DNA of 64,000 nt from SAR202 cluster bacterium bin87 (GCA_002238825.1 MPNC01000002.1:115180-179179); one strand, 5' to 3'; counted from the stretch's first letter, positions 46,487 through 55,537 are shown. Numbers and translations are program-made. The notes: generated from the sequence alone by a model not told the origin.

Positions 46487-49162
46487 ATGGTGCAAGGCCG
46501 AGCAGAAGCGCCAACGACACCGGGAGCTTTGTCAGGAATCCGGGTGTTGGACTTCACCTGGGTGCGGGCGGGTCCCTGGTGCACCCGATGGCTGGGGGCG
46601 CTGGGAGCCGAGGTTATCAAGGTTGAATGGCCCCAGATACCCAATACCCGGGGCGACAACATCGCGACGGGCGCGGGTACTCCTGAGGGCTTTCCCGCCA
46701 ATCTCAACACCAACGGCCATTTCAGCGACACCAACTCCAACAAGCTGAGCGTCACCCTGAACACTCGTACTGCCCAGGGCATTGACCTTACCCGGCGCCT
46801 GGTGGCCATGTCCGACATCGTCATCGAGAACTTCGCCTACGGTGTATTGGAGAGGTGGGGCCTGGGCTACGAGGACATGAAAAATCTCCGGCCCGACATC
46901 ATTTACCTCTCCATGTCCGGCTTCGGCCACACGGGTCGGGATCGAGACTATCAAACCATGGGAGCCATTGCGCAAGCTCTGTCCGGTATGACCTACACGT
47001 CGGGCCTGCCGGACAAGCCTCCCGCCGGTTGGGGCTGGTCTTACCTGGACGACACCGGTGGCTTATACGGGGCCATGTACGCTCTGAGCGCCATTTACCA
47101 TCGCAACATGACCGGCCAGGGACAGCATGTCGACAGTTCCCAGTGGATTCTCGGTGTCCCCCTCAATGGCCCCGCTTTTCTGGACATCCAGGCCAACGGT
47201 CGTTCCACCATGCGAGAGGGTTACCCGCCGGGCAACCGCGCTCACTGGCCGGGCACGCCCCTGGTGAACAACTACCGCGGGCGGACCGGGGCGCCGCACA
47301 ACGCTTACAGGACCAGTCCGGCGGAACACAACGACTGGTGCGCCATCACCTGCTTCTCCGACGATGAGTGGCGGAAGTTGGTGGAGGTAATGGGTTCTCC
47401 CGGTTGGGCCACCGGCGAGAAGTTCGCCACCCTCGAAGGTCGCCTGGAGCACCAGGAAGAGATGGATCAGGGGATCGAGGCGTGGACCACGACTCTGGGC
47501 AAGTACGAGATCATGGAGCGCTGCCAGGCGGCGGGAGTACCCGCCATGCCCGTCCAAAGCAGCCAGGACCGGGTGGAAAATGATCCCCAGCTCCGGCATC
47601 GAGAGATATACCGGGACATGAAGCATGCCGCGCTGGGGACGTGGCCCCTTCAGAACGCTCCCTTCAAGATGTCGGAGACGCCGGCAATCAACAGCCGGTC
47701 AGGCCCCCTGATCGGCGGGCACAACAAAGAGGTGTTTCAGGGGTTGTTGGGCATCAGTCACGAGGAGTTGGTGAGCGGCTTCGCCGACGGCGCCTTCTGG
47801 CCAACGGACCTCAGTATGGAAGATTATCCCTACTTCCAGGAGATGATGGAGGATGCCGCGCCCGTACAGTGGAGTGGGAATGCGCCGATCGCCAATCCCG
47901 CGCCGGCGCCGGCGCGGACGCCGGACCAGAATTCTGCGGGAGCCTTTGGGGGGCTGCGGGTGCTGGAGCTCGCCGATGAGAAGGGGCAGTGGTGTGGCAA
48001 GCAGATGGCTGACATGGGAGCAGACGTCATCAAGATAGAGCCGCCCGGTGGCGAGGCAGCCCGGGCCGTGGGCCCCTTCTACCAGGACGTACCGGATCGG
48101 GATAGGAGCCTTTACTTCTGGCATTACAACACCTCCAAGCGGGGGGTTACCCTGAACCTGGAGACGGAGGACGGGCGCCGGCTGTTCCGGCAAATGGTGG
48201 AGAAGGCGGATGTGATACTGGAGACCTTCAGGCCCGGTTATCTGGACTCCCTGGGACTGGGGTACGAGGATCTGGCAAAGAGCAACCCCGGGCTCATCAT
48301 GTGCTCACTGACCCCCTTCGGGCAGACCGGGCCGTGGCAGGACTTCCAGACCAGCGACCTGTTGCATCTGGCGGCGGGCGGACAGATGGCCAGGTGTGGC
48401 TATGACGACGACGTGGTTCCAGGTGCGCCGCCCATCGCTCCCGGAGGAGGGCAAGCCTGGCACATCGGAAGTCACTACGCCTACATCGCCATCACTGCGG
48501 CGCTGGTCAGCCGGTCGGTGACGGCCCGGGGGCAGTACATAGATGCCTCGGTGCATGATGCCTGCGCGCTCACGACCGAGGGCCATGTGAACCAGTATAT
48601 TTACAAAGGAGATGTGGTTCCTCGCAGAACCGGAGGTGGTAACGCCGCCACCGGGCCCAACGCCCAGGTCCTCTGCAAGGATGGAAAATACGTGAATGTC
48701 GGTCAGATTACCCCGGCGCGGGTGCTGACGCTTGCGCCGTGGATGGATGAGCACGGCCTCGCCGGCGACCTGCTGGACGAAAAGTATCGGGACCCGGCGG
48801 TCATCGCCGAAAGCCAGTCACATATCCGCGGAATTTTCGTACACTTTCTCGCCAACATCCCTCGGGACGAGGCCTACCACGGCTTACAGCAGCGTGGCTC
48901 CAACACGGGGGCGATCCGTTCCCCGGACGAGGTCATGCAGGACCCTCACCTGGAGGACCGGAAGTTCTGGACAGATGTAGAATACCCCGAACTTGGCGAG
49001 ACATTGCAACACCCGGGCCCAGGGGCCATCTTCAACGGCTCACCCTGGAGGATATCCCAGCGTGCGCCGCTCATCGGGGAGCACAACGAAGAGATTCTGT
49101 GCGGGGAGTTGGGACTATCCAAGACGGAGTTGGCCGCCCTGGTTGAGGGAGGTTCGGTGTAA
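46487..49162 (+). CDS. Tandem CaiB/BaiF (family III) CoA-transferase
   Basis: 891 residues; the ATG follows GGGAGGTGA at six bases. Two complete family III CoA-transferase domains are fused. One begins at LSGIRVLDFTWVRAGPWCTR (about 15) and the other at FGGLRVLELADEKGQWCGKQ (about 487). Both have AEVIKVE/ADVIKIE, the LGYEDL/LGYEDM and SGFG/TPFG motifs and the GQ..D segment. Family III enzymes move CoA between carboxylic acids through a catalytic Asp in a D-x-x-G segment. The first half keeps it (D188-D189-T-G-G). The second half has W-H659-I-G there, so only one half may be catalytic. The substrate cannot be read from sequence. Such fused forms occur among enzymes of carnitine, bile-acid and aromatic-acid metabolism. 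It has no evident operon partner. Confidence 0.93.
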   Translation: MVQGRAEAPTTPGALSGIRVLDFTWVRAGPWCTRWLGALGAEVIKVEWPQIPNTRGDNIATGAGTPEGFPANLNTNGHFSDTNSNKLSVTLNTRTAQGIDLTRRLVAMSDIVIENFAYGVLERWGLGYEDMKNLRPDIIYLSMSGFGHTGRDRDYQTMGAIAQALSGMTYTSGLPDKPPAGWGWSYLDDTGGLYGAMYALSAIYHRNMTGQGQHVDSSQWILGVPLNGPAFLDIQANGRSTMREGYPPGNRAHWPGTPLVNNYRGRTGAPHNAYRTSPAEHNDWCAITCFSDDEWRKLVEVMGSPGWATGEKFATLEGRLEHQEEMDQGIEAWTTTLGKYEIMERCQAAGVPAMPVQSSQDRVENDPQLRHREIYRDMKHAALGTWPLQNAPFKMSETPAINSRSGPLIGGHNKEVFQGLLGISHEELVSGFADGAFWPTDLSMEDYPYFQEMMEDAAPVQWSGNAPIANPAPAPARTPDQNSAGAFGGLRVLELADEKGQWCGKQMADMGADVIKIEPPGGEAARAVGPFYQDVPDRDRSLYFWHYNTSKRGVTLNLETEDGRRLFRQMVEKADVILETFRPGYLDSLGLGYEDLAKSNPGLIMCSLTPFGQTGPWQDFQTSDLLHLAAGGQMARCGYDDDVVPGAPPIAPGGGQAWHIGSHYAYIAITAALVSRSVTARGQYIDASVHDACALTTEGHVNQYIYKGDVVPRRTGGGNAATGPNAQVLCKDGKYVNVGQITPARVLTLAPWMDEHGLAGDLLDEKYRDPAVIAESQSHIRGIFVHFLANIPRDEAYHGLQQRGSNTGAIRSPDEVMQDPHLEDRKFWTDVEYPELGETLQHPGPGAIFNGSPWRISQRAPLIGEHNEEILCGELGLSKTELAALVEGGSV

Positions 49163-49233
49163 CCCCGGTTTTCCTGCCGCAGCCGGCCGGGACTTGGCAC
49201 AAAAACTAGGCGCATGAAAAGGCGGGGCAGGCT

Positions 49234-49266
49234 GGGTCGACCCGACATCTCACCGCAGGTCGACCC
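49234..49266. other. GGGTCGACC inverted repeat between CoA-transferase and DtxR-type gene
   Basis: GGGTCGACC (49234-49242) and GGTCGACCC (49258-49266) can pair over nine bases, and each arm contains the palindrome GGTCGACC. It lies 72 bases after the CoA-transferase stop and about 65 bases before the candidate -10 of the regulator gene. It could be a terminator stem or a twin operator. Confidence 0.4.
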
Positions 49267-49331
49267 ATGCTCATCGCTCCCGGTGTAGATTCACATCCTT
49301 TCATCGTCGCTCCCCGTCAATAGCATTGGGG

Positions 49332-49337
49332 TATAAT
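49332..49337 (+). promoter_or_regulatory. TATAAT -10 element for the DtxR-type regulator
   Basis: A perfect TATAAT lies 36 bases before the GTG start at 49373. No convincing -35 is found 17 bases upstream. Transcription would begin near 49344. Confidence 0.5.
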
Positions 49338-49372
49338 CCCGGCACAATATTTTGATTAGCCAGGATCAACCT

Positions 49373-50131
49373 GTGGCGCGTCCTCGAAAATCCACCACCA
49401 AGTCCACGTCTCGTGATCGACGGGCCAACGTTTCCGAGCGGCCGTCGCCGGTGACGGAGAACTATCTCCTGTCGCTGTACAAGATGTCTGAGGTCTCCGA
49501 AACTCCCACCCTGACCCAACTGGCGGAAGCGTTGCGACATCTGCCGCCCACCGAAGGCCTCGGCACCTCCGTTCCCTCGGTTGCTGGAATGTTGCGGCGG
49601 ATGCAGGAGCAGGGTTTGGTGGACGTCGGAACCGACAAGCGCATTCGTCTAACTGACCGGGGAGTATCCGAGGGAGAGAACATCGCGCAACGCCACCGGC
49701 TGGCGGAGTGGATGGTGGTCAGCCTCCTGGAAATGGATCTGCACGAGGCACATGTCGAGGCACACCAGCTTGAGCACGGTATGTCCGAGACCTTGGTGAC
49801 CCGGCTGAAAGAGCGTCTGGGCAATCCCACCCATTCGCCCTTCGGATGGCCCATACCCGGCAGCGGCGCGGCCGGGTCAACGCCGGGCGCTCTGACGCTG
49901 GACAACGCGGCGGCGGGCGCGCCGCACGTGGTTGACCGGGTGCCCGAGGAAAGCGCCGAACTGTTGCGGTTCCTGGCCGAGGCCCGTTTGGTGCCTTATC
50001 ACCGCGTCACGGTGCTGGAAGGCATGCCGTACCTGGGCGTGATGCAGGTGGAGACTGAGTTGGACCGGGTATCCATCGGCTACGACGTGGCACGGCAAAT
50101 CGTCGTTCGTCCCCACGAACCTGAGTGCTGA
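49373..50131 (+). CDS. DtxR/MntR-type metal-dependent transcriptional regulator
   Basis: 252 residues from a GTG with AGGA seven bases upstream; a TTG 21 bases earlier is less likely. A winged-helix DNA-binding domain (about 25-95) has VTENYLLSLYKMSE, SVPSVAGMLRRMQEQGLVDV and RIRLTDRG. The metal-binding dimerisation domain (about 100-145) has HRLAEWMVVSLLEMDL and the metal-site motif H131-Q-L-E134-H135. In DtxR the first residue of that motif is Cys and in MntR Glu; here it is His. A C-terminal FeoA/SH3-like part (about 180-245) is present. Such proteins repress iron or manganese uptake genes when metal is bound. The gene opens the iron locus and is 33 bases before the HTTM gene, so they are probably one transcript. 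Confidence 0.9.
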   Translation: MARPRKSTTKSTSRDRRANVSERPSPVTENYLLSLYKMSEVSETPTLTQLAEALRHLPPTEGLGTSVPSVAGMLRRMQEQGLVDVGTDKRIRLTDRGVSEGENIAQRHRLAEWMVVSLLEMDLHEAHVEAHQLEHGMSETLVTRLKERLGNPTHSPFGWPIPGSGAAGSTPGALTLDNAAAGAPHVVDRVPEESAELLRFLAEARLVPYHRVTVLEGMPYLGVMQVETELDRVSIGYDVARQIVVRPHEPEC

Positions 50132-50164
50132 CCCGATAACGTCCATTTCCGGTTCAGCCTGGCC

Positions 50165-51523
50165 ATGAAAGCCAATCCGACCGGCTGGCTCAAAGTCGTT
50201 AGAGAGACGGCGAGCACCCAGGTGGATGGCGGGTCAATAGTAGCGTTTCGGGTAATATTCGGGCTGATTGGCGTCCTGGTCGTGGCCCGCTTTTTGGCCC
50301 ACGGATGGATCGGCCCGCTATACGTGGAGCCCGACCATCACTTCACCTACCTGGGGTTCGGTTGGGTACGGCCCTGGCCCGGCTGGGGGATGTATGCCCA
50401 CTTCGCTGCTTTGGGTTTGCTCAGCCTGAGCATCGCAGCCGGCTATCGACCACGGCTTTTCGCCGCGCTGTTCTGCATCGGGTTCACCTACGTCGAGCTC
50501 ATCGACCGCACCACCTACCTGAACCACTACTACTTGATGAGCCTGGTCAGCCTGGTGCTGGCGATCCTGCCATCAAGTCGGGATGCGGCGCCGCTATGGA
50601 CCATCTGGGTGCTGCGCGCTCAGATCGGCATCGTGTACGTGTTTGCCGGCATGGCCAAGCTCAACGCCGACTGGCTGTTCCACGCGCTGCCCATGCGCAT
50701 CTGGCTGTACCAGCATGGCGATCTGCCGCTGCTCGGCCCAATGCTCCAGGAAACGTGGGTTGCATACGCTTTGAGTTGGGGCGGAACCATGTTCGACCTG
50801 GCGATCGTGCCCTTGCTGTTGTGGCGACGCGCCCGACCATTCGCCTACGCCATGCTGGTAACATTTCATCTGGCGACGTGGGCGCTGTTCCCCCAGCTTG
50901 GTGTGTTCCCCTGGTTGATGATCGGGTTGTCGTTGGTATTCTTTGACCCCGACTGGCCACGCCGGTTGCTCCGGTTTCTGCCACGACGGCGGGTCGCTCC
51001 GATCACCCAGGCCGACGCCGGGCGATGGCAAATTCGCGCCACGCTGGTGGCGTTGGCGCTGTTCGCCGCGGTGCAGTTGGCGCTGCCCCTGCGCCATTTC
51101 GCCTACCCGGGAAACGTTCGGTGGAACGAGGAGGGTTACCGGTTCGCGTGGCGGGTGATGCTTTCGGAAAAGGTCGGCTTCGTGCGGTACCGCGTTCGCG
51201 ATCTCGCCACCGATCAATCCTGGCTGGTTGATCCCGGAGATTACCTGACGCCGCTGCAGGTCGAACGGATGTCGTTCCAGCCGGACATGATCCAGCAGAC
51301 CGCGCGCATGATCGCCGCGGATTTCGCAGAACGCGGGTATGGCGACGTTGTCGTGAACGCCGATGCCTTCGTTGCCTTCAACGGCCGAACCAACGCGCGT
51401 CTGATAGACCCCGACGCGGACCTGGCATCGGTCAGTCCCGGCCTGGCTCCGAAAACTTGGGTGCTGCCCTACGAGCCCGACGTTGCTACGGCTGGAAACA
51501 ACCCGGACGCAGGCCAGCCCTAA
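50165..51523 (+). CDS. HTTM-domain (vitamin K-dependent carboxylase-like) membrane protein
   Basis: 452 residues with about eight membrane segments. The HTTM domain begins at VAFRVIFGLIGVLVVARFLA and includes LGFGWVRPWPGWGMYAHFAA, ELIDRTTYLNHYYLMSLVSL, FAGMAKLNADWLFHALP and LVTFHLATWALFPQLGVFPW. These match the membrane half of vitamin K-dependent gamma-carboxylases. The C-terminal ~140 residues (about 310-430) are non-membrane, with FAWRVMLSEKVGFVRYRVRD and WLVDPGDYLTPLQ, also typical of the family's periplasmic part. Carboxylase activity in bacteria is mostly untested. It follows the metal-dependent regulator by 33 bases, and its end overlaps the convergent imelysin gene by four bases. A role in modifying or assembling iron-uptake proteins is only inferred. 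Confidence 0.85.
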   Translation: MKANPTGWLKVVRETASTQVDGGSIVAFRVIFGLIGVLVVARFLAHGWIGPLYVEPDHHFTYLGFGWVRPWPGWGMYAHFAALGLLSLSIAAGYRPRLFAALFCIGFTYVELIDRTTYLNHYYLMSLVSLVLAILPSSRDAAPLWTIWVLRAQIGIVYVFAGMAKLNADWLFHALPMRIWLYQHGDLPLLGPMLQETWVAYALSWGGTMFDLAIVPLLLWRRARPFAYAMLVTFHLATWALFPQLGVFPWLMIGLSLVFFDPDWPRRLLRFLPRRRVAPITQADAGRWQIRATLVALALFAAVQLALPLRHFAYPGNVRWNEEGYRFAWRVMLSEKVGFVRYRVRDLATDQSWLVDPGDYLTPLQVERMSFQPDMIQQTARMIAADFAERGYGDVVVNADAFVAFNGRTNARLIDPDADLASVSPGLAPKTWVLPYEPDVATAGNNPDAGQP

Positions 51524-52629
51524 CCGCCGTCGCCATCGGTGTCGGCAAACCCCACGGTGACGCCCAACAGGCTGACTACCTCCGTGTTGAGGGCGCGCTG
51601 CAATTCCTGCATCCGCCGGTGGGCGAGTCGTGCCGGCTCGGGATCCGAAACAACGGTCGTGTGCAGTGGTTCCCGCAAGCCGTCGATCGCCGCTAGCGTC
51701 GCGGTGAAATGACCGCGCATGCGCTCGTCCGCATCTTCCGACACTCCTCGTACCAGCGCGCTGATGCCCAGGGCACCGTCCGTGCCGGCACCCAGGTACA
51801 CGTCCTGCATACCCAACACCTGGTTGCGCAGGTCGGAAACGGCGTTGTTCCCGCCTACGCCGGGTATCGCCGACGGATCGGCCTCGCCGCCATCGGAGCC
51901 CAACGCCTTGCCCAGCTTCATATCGGCGATGCTGCGGGTTATGAAAACCGACGTGCGCGCCGCCTCGTCGATGGCCTGCTGTTCCACGAGGGAAATGCTG
52001 GCGGTGCCTTTGAAGTAGCCGGCGTAGCCGCCGTTCGAGCCGTCGCCGGTCCAGTCAGCCAGGACGCCAGCCGTTTCTTCCGCCACCACGTCGCCCAGGG
52101 CGGTCAGGTACTGGCAGCGTATCCCGCCGGGCTCTCCAAACGATGCCAACACCGTGGCGTCTTCGCCAAAGATCACGTACTCGATGGCTCCCAAGCCCCG
52201 TTGTGTCGATCCGAAAAACTCCCATACATCGTTGGCAGAGACGGATTCCCGCTTGGCCAGCGTCGCCTCAATCCGCTCCGGGTCCACCGGAGACCAGTCC
52301 ACCAATGAACGCGAGCGGCGGTCCATCACGGGGCCGAACCACGTTGCCTGGGAACGCACCCAAGGGGCGCGAGCCTCTCGCCATGCGGTGCGGGCAGTTG
52401 CGAGCGTTTCGGCACCGGGATTCGCGCACAGGTTGACCAAGGCGACGTTCAGGCCGTCCATTTCCCGGGCGACCTCCTGGTATCGAGGAACGATCAGGTC
52501 ATCGGACAGACTGGTGAGGACCTGCTGGCGGGAAGGGGGCGCGGCCTGGGCGCAGGCGACCGTTGCCATCAGCACGATGAAGATGAACAGCGATAGGATA
52601 CAGCGGGTCGCGTGTACCCGGTTTGTCAT
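51520..52629 (-). CDS. Imelysin-family protein, second copy (EfeO/IrpA-like)
   Basis: 369 residues from an ATG at 52629, which lies inside a palindromic repeat. This start gives a proper signal peptide (hydrophobic ILSLFIFIVLMATVACAQA). A longer in-frame start at 52764 would overlap the upstream stop (TGATG) and translate the repeat. The mature part is an imelysin/M75 domain with paired helical bundles. Where the other copy has GxHxxE, this one has G145-L-G-A-I-E150, so the His is replaced by Gly. Imelysins are periplasmic or lipid-anchored iron-binding or iron-uptake proteins without proven peptidase activity. It is the third gene of the minus-strand operon beginning at 55446 and overlaps the end of the HTTM gene by four bases. 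Confidence 0.85.
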   Translation of the reverse strand: MTNRVHATRCILSLFIFIVLMATVACAQAAPPSRQQVLTSLSDDLIVPRYQEVAREMDGLNVALVNLCANPGAETLATARTAWREARAPWVRSQATWFGPVMDRRSRSLVDWSPVDPERIEATLAKRESVSANDVWEFFGSTQRGLGAIEYVIFGEDATVLASFGEPGGIRCQYLTALGDVVAEETAGVLADWTGDGSNGGYAGYFKGTASISLVEQQAIDEAARTSVFITRSIADMKLGKALGSDGGEADPSAIPGVGGNNAVSDLRNQVLGMQDVYLGAGTDGALGISALVRGVSEDADERMRGHFTATLAAIDGLREPLHTTVVSDPEPARLAHRRMQELQRALNTEVVSLLGVTVGFADTDGDGG

Positions 52630-52715
52630 CGCGAGGAGCGGAGCAACGCGGCGAGCTCGTTCCCGCTGTAGCGTTCCTTGCCCCAACGAGATTGCCGCGC
52701 TGCGCTCGCAATGAC
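52625..52715. repeat. GTCATTGCGAG-type palindromic intergenic repeat
   Basis: The element is bounded by GTCATCGCGAGGAGCGGAGC on the left and the inverted GCCGCGCTGCGCTCGCAATGAC on the right (shown here from both ends). These terminal inverted sequences are characteristic of a widespread bacterial repeat whose translation gives RHCERSAAI or similar. It sits between the DUF1111 gene stop (52764) and the imelysin coding region, and it supplies the latter's most likely ATG. Confidence 0.8.
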
Positions 52716-52763
52716 GGTTCCTGTGAAACTGGGTACGCGTGATGATATGGCGGACCGGTGGCA

Positions 52764-54221
52764 TCAGAGGGACTCCAGGAAGCGTATGACCGCCTCCCTT
52801 TCTTCGCGGGACATTTTCCGGAATTCCTCGCGTGCCGCCAAGCCCTCGCCGTCGTGCCACAGGATGGCCTCGGCAATGTCGCGGGCGCGTCCATCGTGCA
52901 ACAATCGCGTGTGATTGTTCACGTTTTCGATCAGCCCGATGCCCCATAGTGGCGGCGTGCGCCATTCCCGTCCGTCGGCGAGGAAGTCAGGTCTCCCGTC
53001 CGCCAGCCCTTCGCCCATATCGTGCAGCAGAAGGTCGGTGTAGGGAAATATCGTCTGCCCGGCCAGCGCTGGAACCGGATGCTCGCCGGTGGTGTGGCTG
53101 GGAGTATGGCACGCAGCGCATCCGGCCGCGAGGAACAGGCGTGCGCCTTCCCGGACCTGCGGGTCATCCACATCACGCATGGCGGGAACCCCAAGCGTCC
53201 GGTTATAGAACAGCACCTTGGCCAGACGCGCGGCGGGGATTTCAGGCACACCGCCGTTGAGGGCGTCCTGGCAATCGGTTTGCGACGGCGGGCAGTTTTC
53301 ACCCTCGAAAAGCGGCGACGTGATGCCGATGTCGCCGTGGAATGCGCCGGCTATCTGCTGCTCCAGGGTGGGCACGTTGGCTTTCCAGCCGAAACGCCCC
53401 ATCCGGGTGTCCCCGTCCCGGACACTCCACACCATGTTGGCGCGCCCGGATATGCCGTCCCCGTTTGCGTCGTCCGGGTCAGCGCGCGCGAGAATATCGG
53501 CCTCCGGGATTGCCTCGAGGAGGCCGCCGCCGAACACCGCTGGAGCGATCCGTGGCGAAAAAAGCAGATCGGGGTGGGTGGGACCGAAGGCCAGATCTGC
53601 AAAGGAGTACTCGGGCTGCAGCAGCGTATAGGGCGTGCCGTCTTCGTAAGTTCCGGGAACTTCGCGGTAGCTGATCAGGAACCGTCCCTCGGGCGGGACG
53701 GTGAGTATCGCCCTGTCCTGAAGCTGGCCGCCGTAAACGGGATCGGGCAACGGCCCTCCGGTGTCGGGATCAACACCGGGTATGCTGAACCGAAACAGCA
53801 AACCCCGTTCCGGGTCGTCGTTGTCGGCTGGCGGCTGCGCGCGTCCGTCCAGGGTGTGGCACGACGAACAGGACTGAGCGTTGAAGGTGGGGCCGAGGCC
53901 GTCCCGGGCTTCGGTGGAAGCGGGCGCGGTCACCCAGTTCTGGGTGAAAAAGCTGTCGCCGATCTCAAAGGTGAGCCGTTCCCGGCTATTCAGATTGGCG
54001 GCGGCCGGCGCGAAGGAGTTGCGGTTGGTGCTGATCACCGTCGTGTCGCCGCCGAGTTGCGTTTGCAGAATCGCAGCGACCTCCGCGTCGCTGGGGCCGG
54101 ACGTCGCGTCGCGCCACAGCAGCCAACCCAGCGCCGCCAGAGCGACCGCGCCCAACACAACCGAAAGGCCGTACCGCAGCAGGACCGACTTGCGGACATT
54201 CACGGTACGGCCGGAAAGCAT
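52764..54221 (-). CDS. Di-haem c-type oxidoreductase (DUF1111, thiol oxidoreductase-like)
   Basis: 485 residues from the ATG at 54221; a GTG at 54203 is possible. A single N-terminal membrane anchor (about 12-38) is followed by a periplasmic region. Two haem c sites are clear: C118-S-S-C-H122 in NAQSCSSCHTLDGR and C368-A-A-C-H372 in AAGCAACHTPSH. GISGRANMVW, GRFGWKAN and LLHDMGEGLADG are family motifs. These proteins are linked in bacterial genomes with imelysins and are thought to act in periplasmic iron redox chemistry; the reaction is not established. It begins 13 bases after the stop of the first imelysin and ends just before the repeat that precedes the second, giving an imelysin-DUF1111-imelysin operon. 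Confidence 0.92.
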   Translation of the reverse strand: MLSGRTVNVRKSVLLRYGLSVVLGAVALAALGWLLWRDATSGPSDAEVAAILQTQLGGDTTVISTNRNSFAPAAANLNSRERLTFEIGDSFFTQNWVTAPASTEARDGLGPTFNAQSCSSCHTLDGRAQPPADNDDPERGLLFRFSIPGVDPDTGGPLPDPVYGGQLQDRAILTVPPEGRFLISYREVPGTYEDGTPYTLLQPEYSFADLAFGPTHPDLLFSPRIAPAVFGGGLLEAIPEADILARADPDDANGDGISGRANMVWSVRDGDTRMGRFGWKANVPTLEQQIAGAFHGDIGITSPLFEGENCPPSQTDCQDALNGGVPEIPAARLAKVLFYNRTLGVPAMRDVDDPQVREGARLFLAAGCAACHTPSHTTGEHPVPALAGQTIFPYTDLLLHDMGEGLADGRPDFLADGREWRTPPLWGIGLIENVNNHTRLLHDGRARDIAEAILWHDGEGLAAREEFRKMSREEREAVIRFLESL

Positions 54222-54234
54222 TTGCGGTCGAACC

Positions 54235-55446
54235 CTAGACCGAGGTATTGATCTGGTATCCGAAGGCCGCAGCCCCCGCCACAATGGTTTCGGCCTGCTT
54301 GTTCAGGGCATCGATGGTGCCCTTCACCTGGGTGCGACCAAACGCGCTGTCCGAGGCAGTGTCGGTCAGATGCTGGTCAAAGGGATCCGGGATATTGTGG
54401 GCCATATTGACAGCCATCCGGGTCTCATTGGCCAGTTGTTGGGCTAAAGCCTCGTCCTCGGCTGCGAACAGGTCGATGATGCCGGGTCCGGAAACCACGC
54501 CGTAATCGCCGGTGAGCACCATGCGCACGCCGATCGCGTTGCCAACAATGTCCGCAACGGTATTGTCGGAGAAGCAGGAATGCTCGTCTTCCTGAGAACG
54601 CTCTTCGTAGGCGACGTTGATTCGTTCGCCAGCCAACTCGCCCTGGCTGAGGGCGCCGGCGCCGGTGATGATGTCGACGAGCGCGTCATCGGCAGGCATT
54701 GCCAGGAACTCGGCACGGTAGTTGCCGCCGCCGGGCGCCCAGGCGTCAACCATGTCCTGCATGTGTCCGATCAACGTGTCTGAGGCCACCGCGAGGTACT
54801 GGCCACGCCGGTCGGCGTTGTCGTTGGTGGTGTAGTCAGTGAACGGTCGGTCGCCGGGACCATCGTCGTTGAGGTCCTGTCCCCACAGGAGGAACTCGAT
54901 GGCGTGCCAGCCCGTGGACACATTCTCCTCGCCGCCTTCTTCATTCAGCGAGACGATGAGGTCGGCGTCAATGGTGGGGTACTCGTTGGGCATGTTGATG
55001 ATGCCGGCCGTGGCGTTGCCCTCAACGTAGTCAATGTACGACTCATCCATGGGCCAGGCGTTAGTCAGACCCTCTGGGCCGTCCTCCTCGTTGTCGATGG
55101 GGCCGCCGTAGAACCGGAACACCTCGGTGGGTCCGTAGTCGTCACGGGCGCGCAGCCACGCGCGCTTCGCCGCTTCGAGGCTGGCCGGGTTGGGGTCGGC
55201 CAGGAATGCACCAATGGTCGCGTCCATGACCCTGGCCGAAGCCAGGCTCTGGGAATAGAGGCCGTGCACGCCGTTGGCGTAGTGGGCGACAACCTCAACC
55301 TTGAGTGCATCCACGTCGACCTTTGGCTCCTCCATCATGGCCGCCGGAGGCGGCGCGGGCTCGCTGGTGCAGGCTATTGCCGCCAGCGCGAGACATAGCG
55401 CCAAACCCGGTATCACGATCAGAGTACGTTGCCATTTACGTTGCAT
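54235..55446 (-). CDS. Imelysin-family iron-regulated lipoprotein (IrpA-like)
   Basis: 403 residues; the ATG is preceded by GGGGGAAG. The signal has a lipobox ending at C26 (LALAAIAC), followed by a Pro/Ala-rich linker, so the protein should be lipid-anchored outside the membrane. The imelysin domain (about 48-400) contains the GxHxxE motif G179-W-H181-A-I-E184 in STGWHAIEFLLWGQDLNDD, typical of the IrpA type. Such proteins bind iron and are induced by iron limitation in studied species. It is the first gene of the minus-strand operon with DUF1111 and the second imelysin. A TTGACA promoter lies about 95-120 bases upstream. Confidence 0.92.
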   Translation of the reverse strand: MQRKWQRTLIVIPGLALCLALAAIACTSEPAPPPAAMMEEPKVDVDALKVEVVAHYANGVHGLYSQSLASARVMDATIGAFLADPNPASLEAAKRAWLRARDDYGPTEVFRFYGGPIDNEEDGPEGLTNAWPMDESYIDYVEGNATAGIINMPNEYPTIDADLIVSLNEEGGEENVSTGWHAIEFLLWGQDLNDDGPGDRPFTDYTTNDNADRRGQYLAVASDTLIGHMQDMVDAWAPGGGNYRAEFLAMPADDALVDIITGAGALSQGELAGERINVAYEERSQEDEHSCFSDNTVADIVGNAIGVRMVLTGDYGVVSGPGIIDLFAAEDEALAQQLANETRMAVNMAHNIPDPFDQHLTDTASDSAFGRTQVKGTIDALNKQAETIVAGAAAFGYQINTSV

Positions 55447-55537
55447 TTGGTTCTTCCCCCAGGTTGATCTAAATGTTCGTCGTTCTACCGAATACCGGCA
55501 CTACGCAATAACACGATCAGGCCAACGGCAGCCGATG

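Noticed and set aside
53022-54251. 409-codon plus-strand frame over the DUF1111 gene
   Set aside because: The minus strand here encodes two CxxCH haem sites and all family motifs; the plus frame has no recognisable content.
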